Source: an uncultured bacterium (GTDB taxonomy: Bacteria; Chloroflexota; Anaerolineae; JACIWP01). Taken from it: DNA of 6,680 bases. The notes under the pieces were generated by a model. That model ran no database searches and was not told where the DNA came from. It saw nothing but the letters and a program-made list of their open reading frames with translations. This document shows positions 5,652 to 6,680 of the stretch, piece after piece (position 1 is the first letter of the stretch; every line of letters begins with the position of its first letter). Position numbers and translations under genes: made by a program. The stretch lies in the NCBI GenBank assembly GCA_903872005.1, contig CAIQJD010000773.1, positions 1 through 6,680 of the forward strand, written 5' to 3'.

Positions 5652-6680
5652 ATGGCGACAACAACTCCCAACAAAGCCAGCAAGGGCGATGAGAGCGCCA
5701 ACGCGTTGGTGTTGGCCCGCAAAGAGACGAACCTGTGGGCCGACGCCTGGCGCCGGCTGATCCGCAACAAAGGCGCCGTCACCGGCGGCGTGATCATCAT
5801 TTTGCTGATCCTGATCTACATCTTCGCCGGCGTGGTAGCCATCCAACCCTATGATGTCCAAAACACGGCCGACAATAACAACGTGCCGGCCTGGATGGTC
5901 AAAGTCCTGCCGATGATCAAAGGCTACGCCCGCATTAACGACAGGTACCCGGTGGGCGCCGACGATCTGGGACGCGATCTCTTCAGCCGCATCATATACG
6001 GGGCGCGCGTCTCACTGACCGTGGCCTTCGTCGGGCCGATCATCGCCTTGCTGGTGGGCATCATCTATGGCAGCATCTCCGGCTTTTTCGGCGGCCAGGT
6101 GGATAATTTGATGATGCGCTTTGTGGATGTCATGTACGCCTTTCCCAGCCTGCTGCTCATCATCTTGATGATGGCCTTCTTCCGTTCAACCTTCTCCGAA
6201 GCCGGCGACCCAGGCTCTTTCAAATACTTCATGAATGCCCTGGACAGCAAGGTCGGCGGCATGCTCTTCATCTTCATCGGCATCGGCTTCACGGCCTGGA
6301 TGGGCATGGCGCGCCTGACGCGCGGCCAGATGCTCTCCTTGCGCGAGAAAGAATTCGTCGAGGCGGCCCGTTCCCTCGGCTCGACCAACTGGCAGATCAT
6401 GTTCAAGCACCTGCTGCCTAACGTCATGGGGCCATTGATCGTTTCGGAGACCCTGGCAATCCCGGGTTACATCTCTACAGAAGCGTTTCTCAGCTTCATT
6501 GGACTGGGGGTCAATCCGCCGACGCCATCATGGGGATCCATGATCGCGGATGGGGCGCGCTCGATCCGCACCTATCCGAACCAGGCCATCTTGCCCGGCC
6601 TGGCGCTGGCGATTACCATGTTCGCCTTCAACTTCCTGGGCGATGGGTTGCGCGATGCGCTGGACCCGCGTATGCGCGGC
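5652..6680 (+). CDS. oppC: Oligopeptide/dipeptide ABC transporter permease, OppC/DppC type (3' partial)
   Basis: This is the second channel subunit. 343 codons are open to the window end, finishing GDGLRDALDPRMRG, which is where OppC proteins normally end, so only a few residues and the stop are likely missing. The ATG at 5652 follows AGAGGAG (5641-5647). Residues 1-30 are a hydrophilic cytoplasmic tail. An OppC N-terminal segment follows (WRRLIRNKGAVTGG and a first membrane span at about 42-64). Next come the diagnostic PVGADDLGRDLFSRIIYGAR (100-119), a membrane span at about 120-143, and MRFVDVMYAFPSLLL (155-169). The EAA loop is at about 231-258 (EFVEAARSLGSTNWQI, KHLLPN). After it come TEAFLSFIGLGVNPPTPSWG (276-295) and a last span near 312-330. 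Residues 178-204 form an extra extracytoplasmic loop (STFSEAGDPGSF and onward) absent from many OppC proteins. It pairs with the upstream OppB-type protein. Confidence 0.95.
   Translation, partial: MATTTPNKASKGDESANALVLARKETNLWADAWRRLIRNKGAVTGGVIIILLILIYIFAGVVAIQPYDVQNTADNNNVPAWMVKVLPMIKGYARINDRYPVGADDLGRDLFSRIIYGARVSLTVAFVGPIIALLVGIIYGSISGFFGGQVDNLMMRFVDVMYAFPSLLLIILMMAFFRSTFSEAGDPGSFKYFMNALDSKVGGMLFIFIGIGFTAWMGMARLTRGQMLSLREKEFVEAARSLGSTNWQIMFKHLLPNVMGPLIVSETLAIPGYISTEAFLSFIGLGVNPPTPSWGSMIADGARSIRTYPNQAILPGLALAITMFAFNFLGDGLRDALDPRMRG

Overview
The window is one stretch of an oligopeptide/dipeptide-type ABC importer locus (Opp/Dpp family, nickel/peptide transport class), with every gene on the + strand. 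It is a moderately GC-rich bacterial chromosome segment. The two substrate-binding lipoproteins carry a low-complexity Val/Glu/Lys/Arg tether just after the lipidated cysteine (VEK / VRETV units). I associate that style of tether with Chloroflexota (Anaerolineae/Caldilineae-like) binding proteins, so that phylum is my best guess; no rRNA or other marker gene is present to confirm it.

Layout: (1) 1-293, the C-terminal end of an OppF-type ATPase, cut by the window start. (2) 300-2147, a first family 5 substrate-binding lipoprotein, 6 nt behind the ATPase stop. (3) 2148-2324, a 177-nt leader with a small hairpin and a strong Shine-Dalgarno. (4) 2325-4217, a second, paralogous family 5 substrate-binding lipoprotein. 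(5) 4218-4538, a 321-nt gap that opens with a perfect 13-bp hairpin and closes with another hairpin and a near-ideal Shine-Dalgarno. (6) 4539-5594, an OppB/DppB-type permease. (7) 5652-6680, an OppC/DppC-type permease that reaches the window end with probably only a few residues missing.

Together these genes encode a peptide (or peptide-like solute) importer. The lipoproteins capture ligand outside the membrane, the OppB/OppC pair forms the channel, and OppF (with a presumed OppD upstream) supplies ATP hydrolysis. The unusual points are the two diverged binding proteins between the ATPase and permease genes, a probable extra disulfide in the second one, extra extracytoplasmic loops in both permeases, and hairpins that could set different expression levels for binding proteins and permeases. 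I see no phage, transposon, CRISPR, tRNA, toxin or defence genes and no clear evidence of a wholly new system. The value here is in variations on a known transporter.
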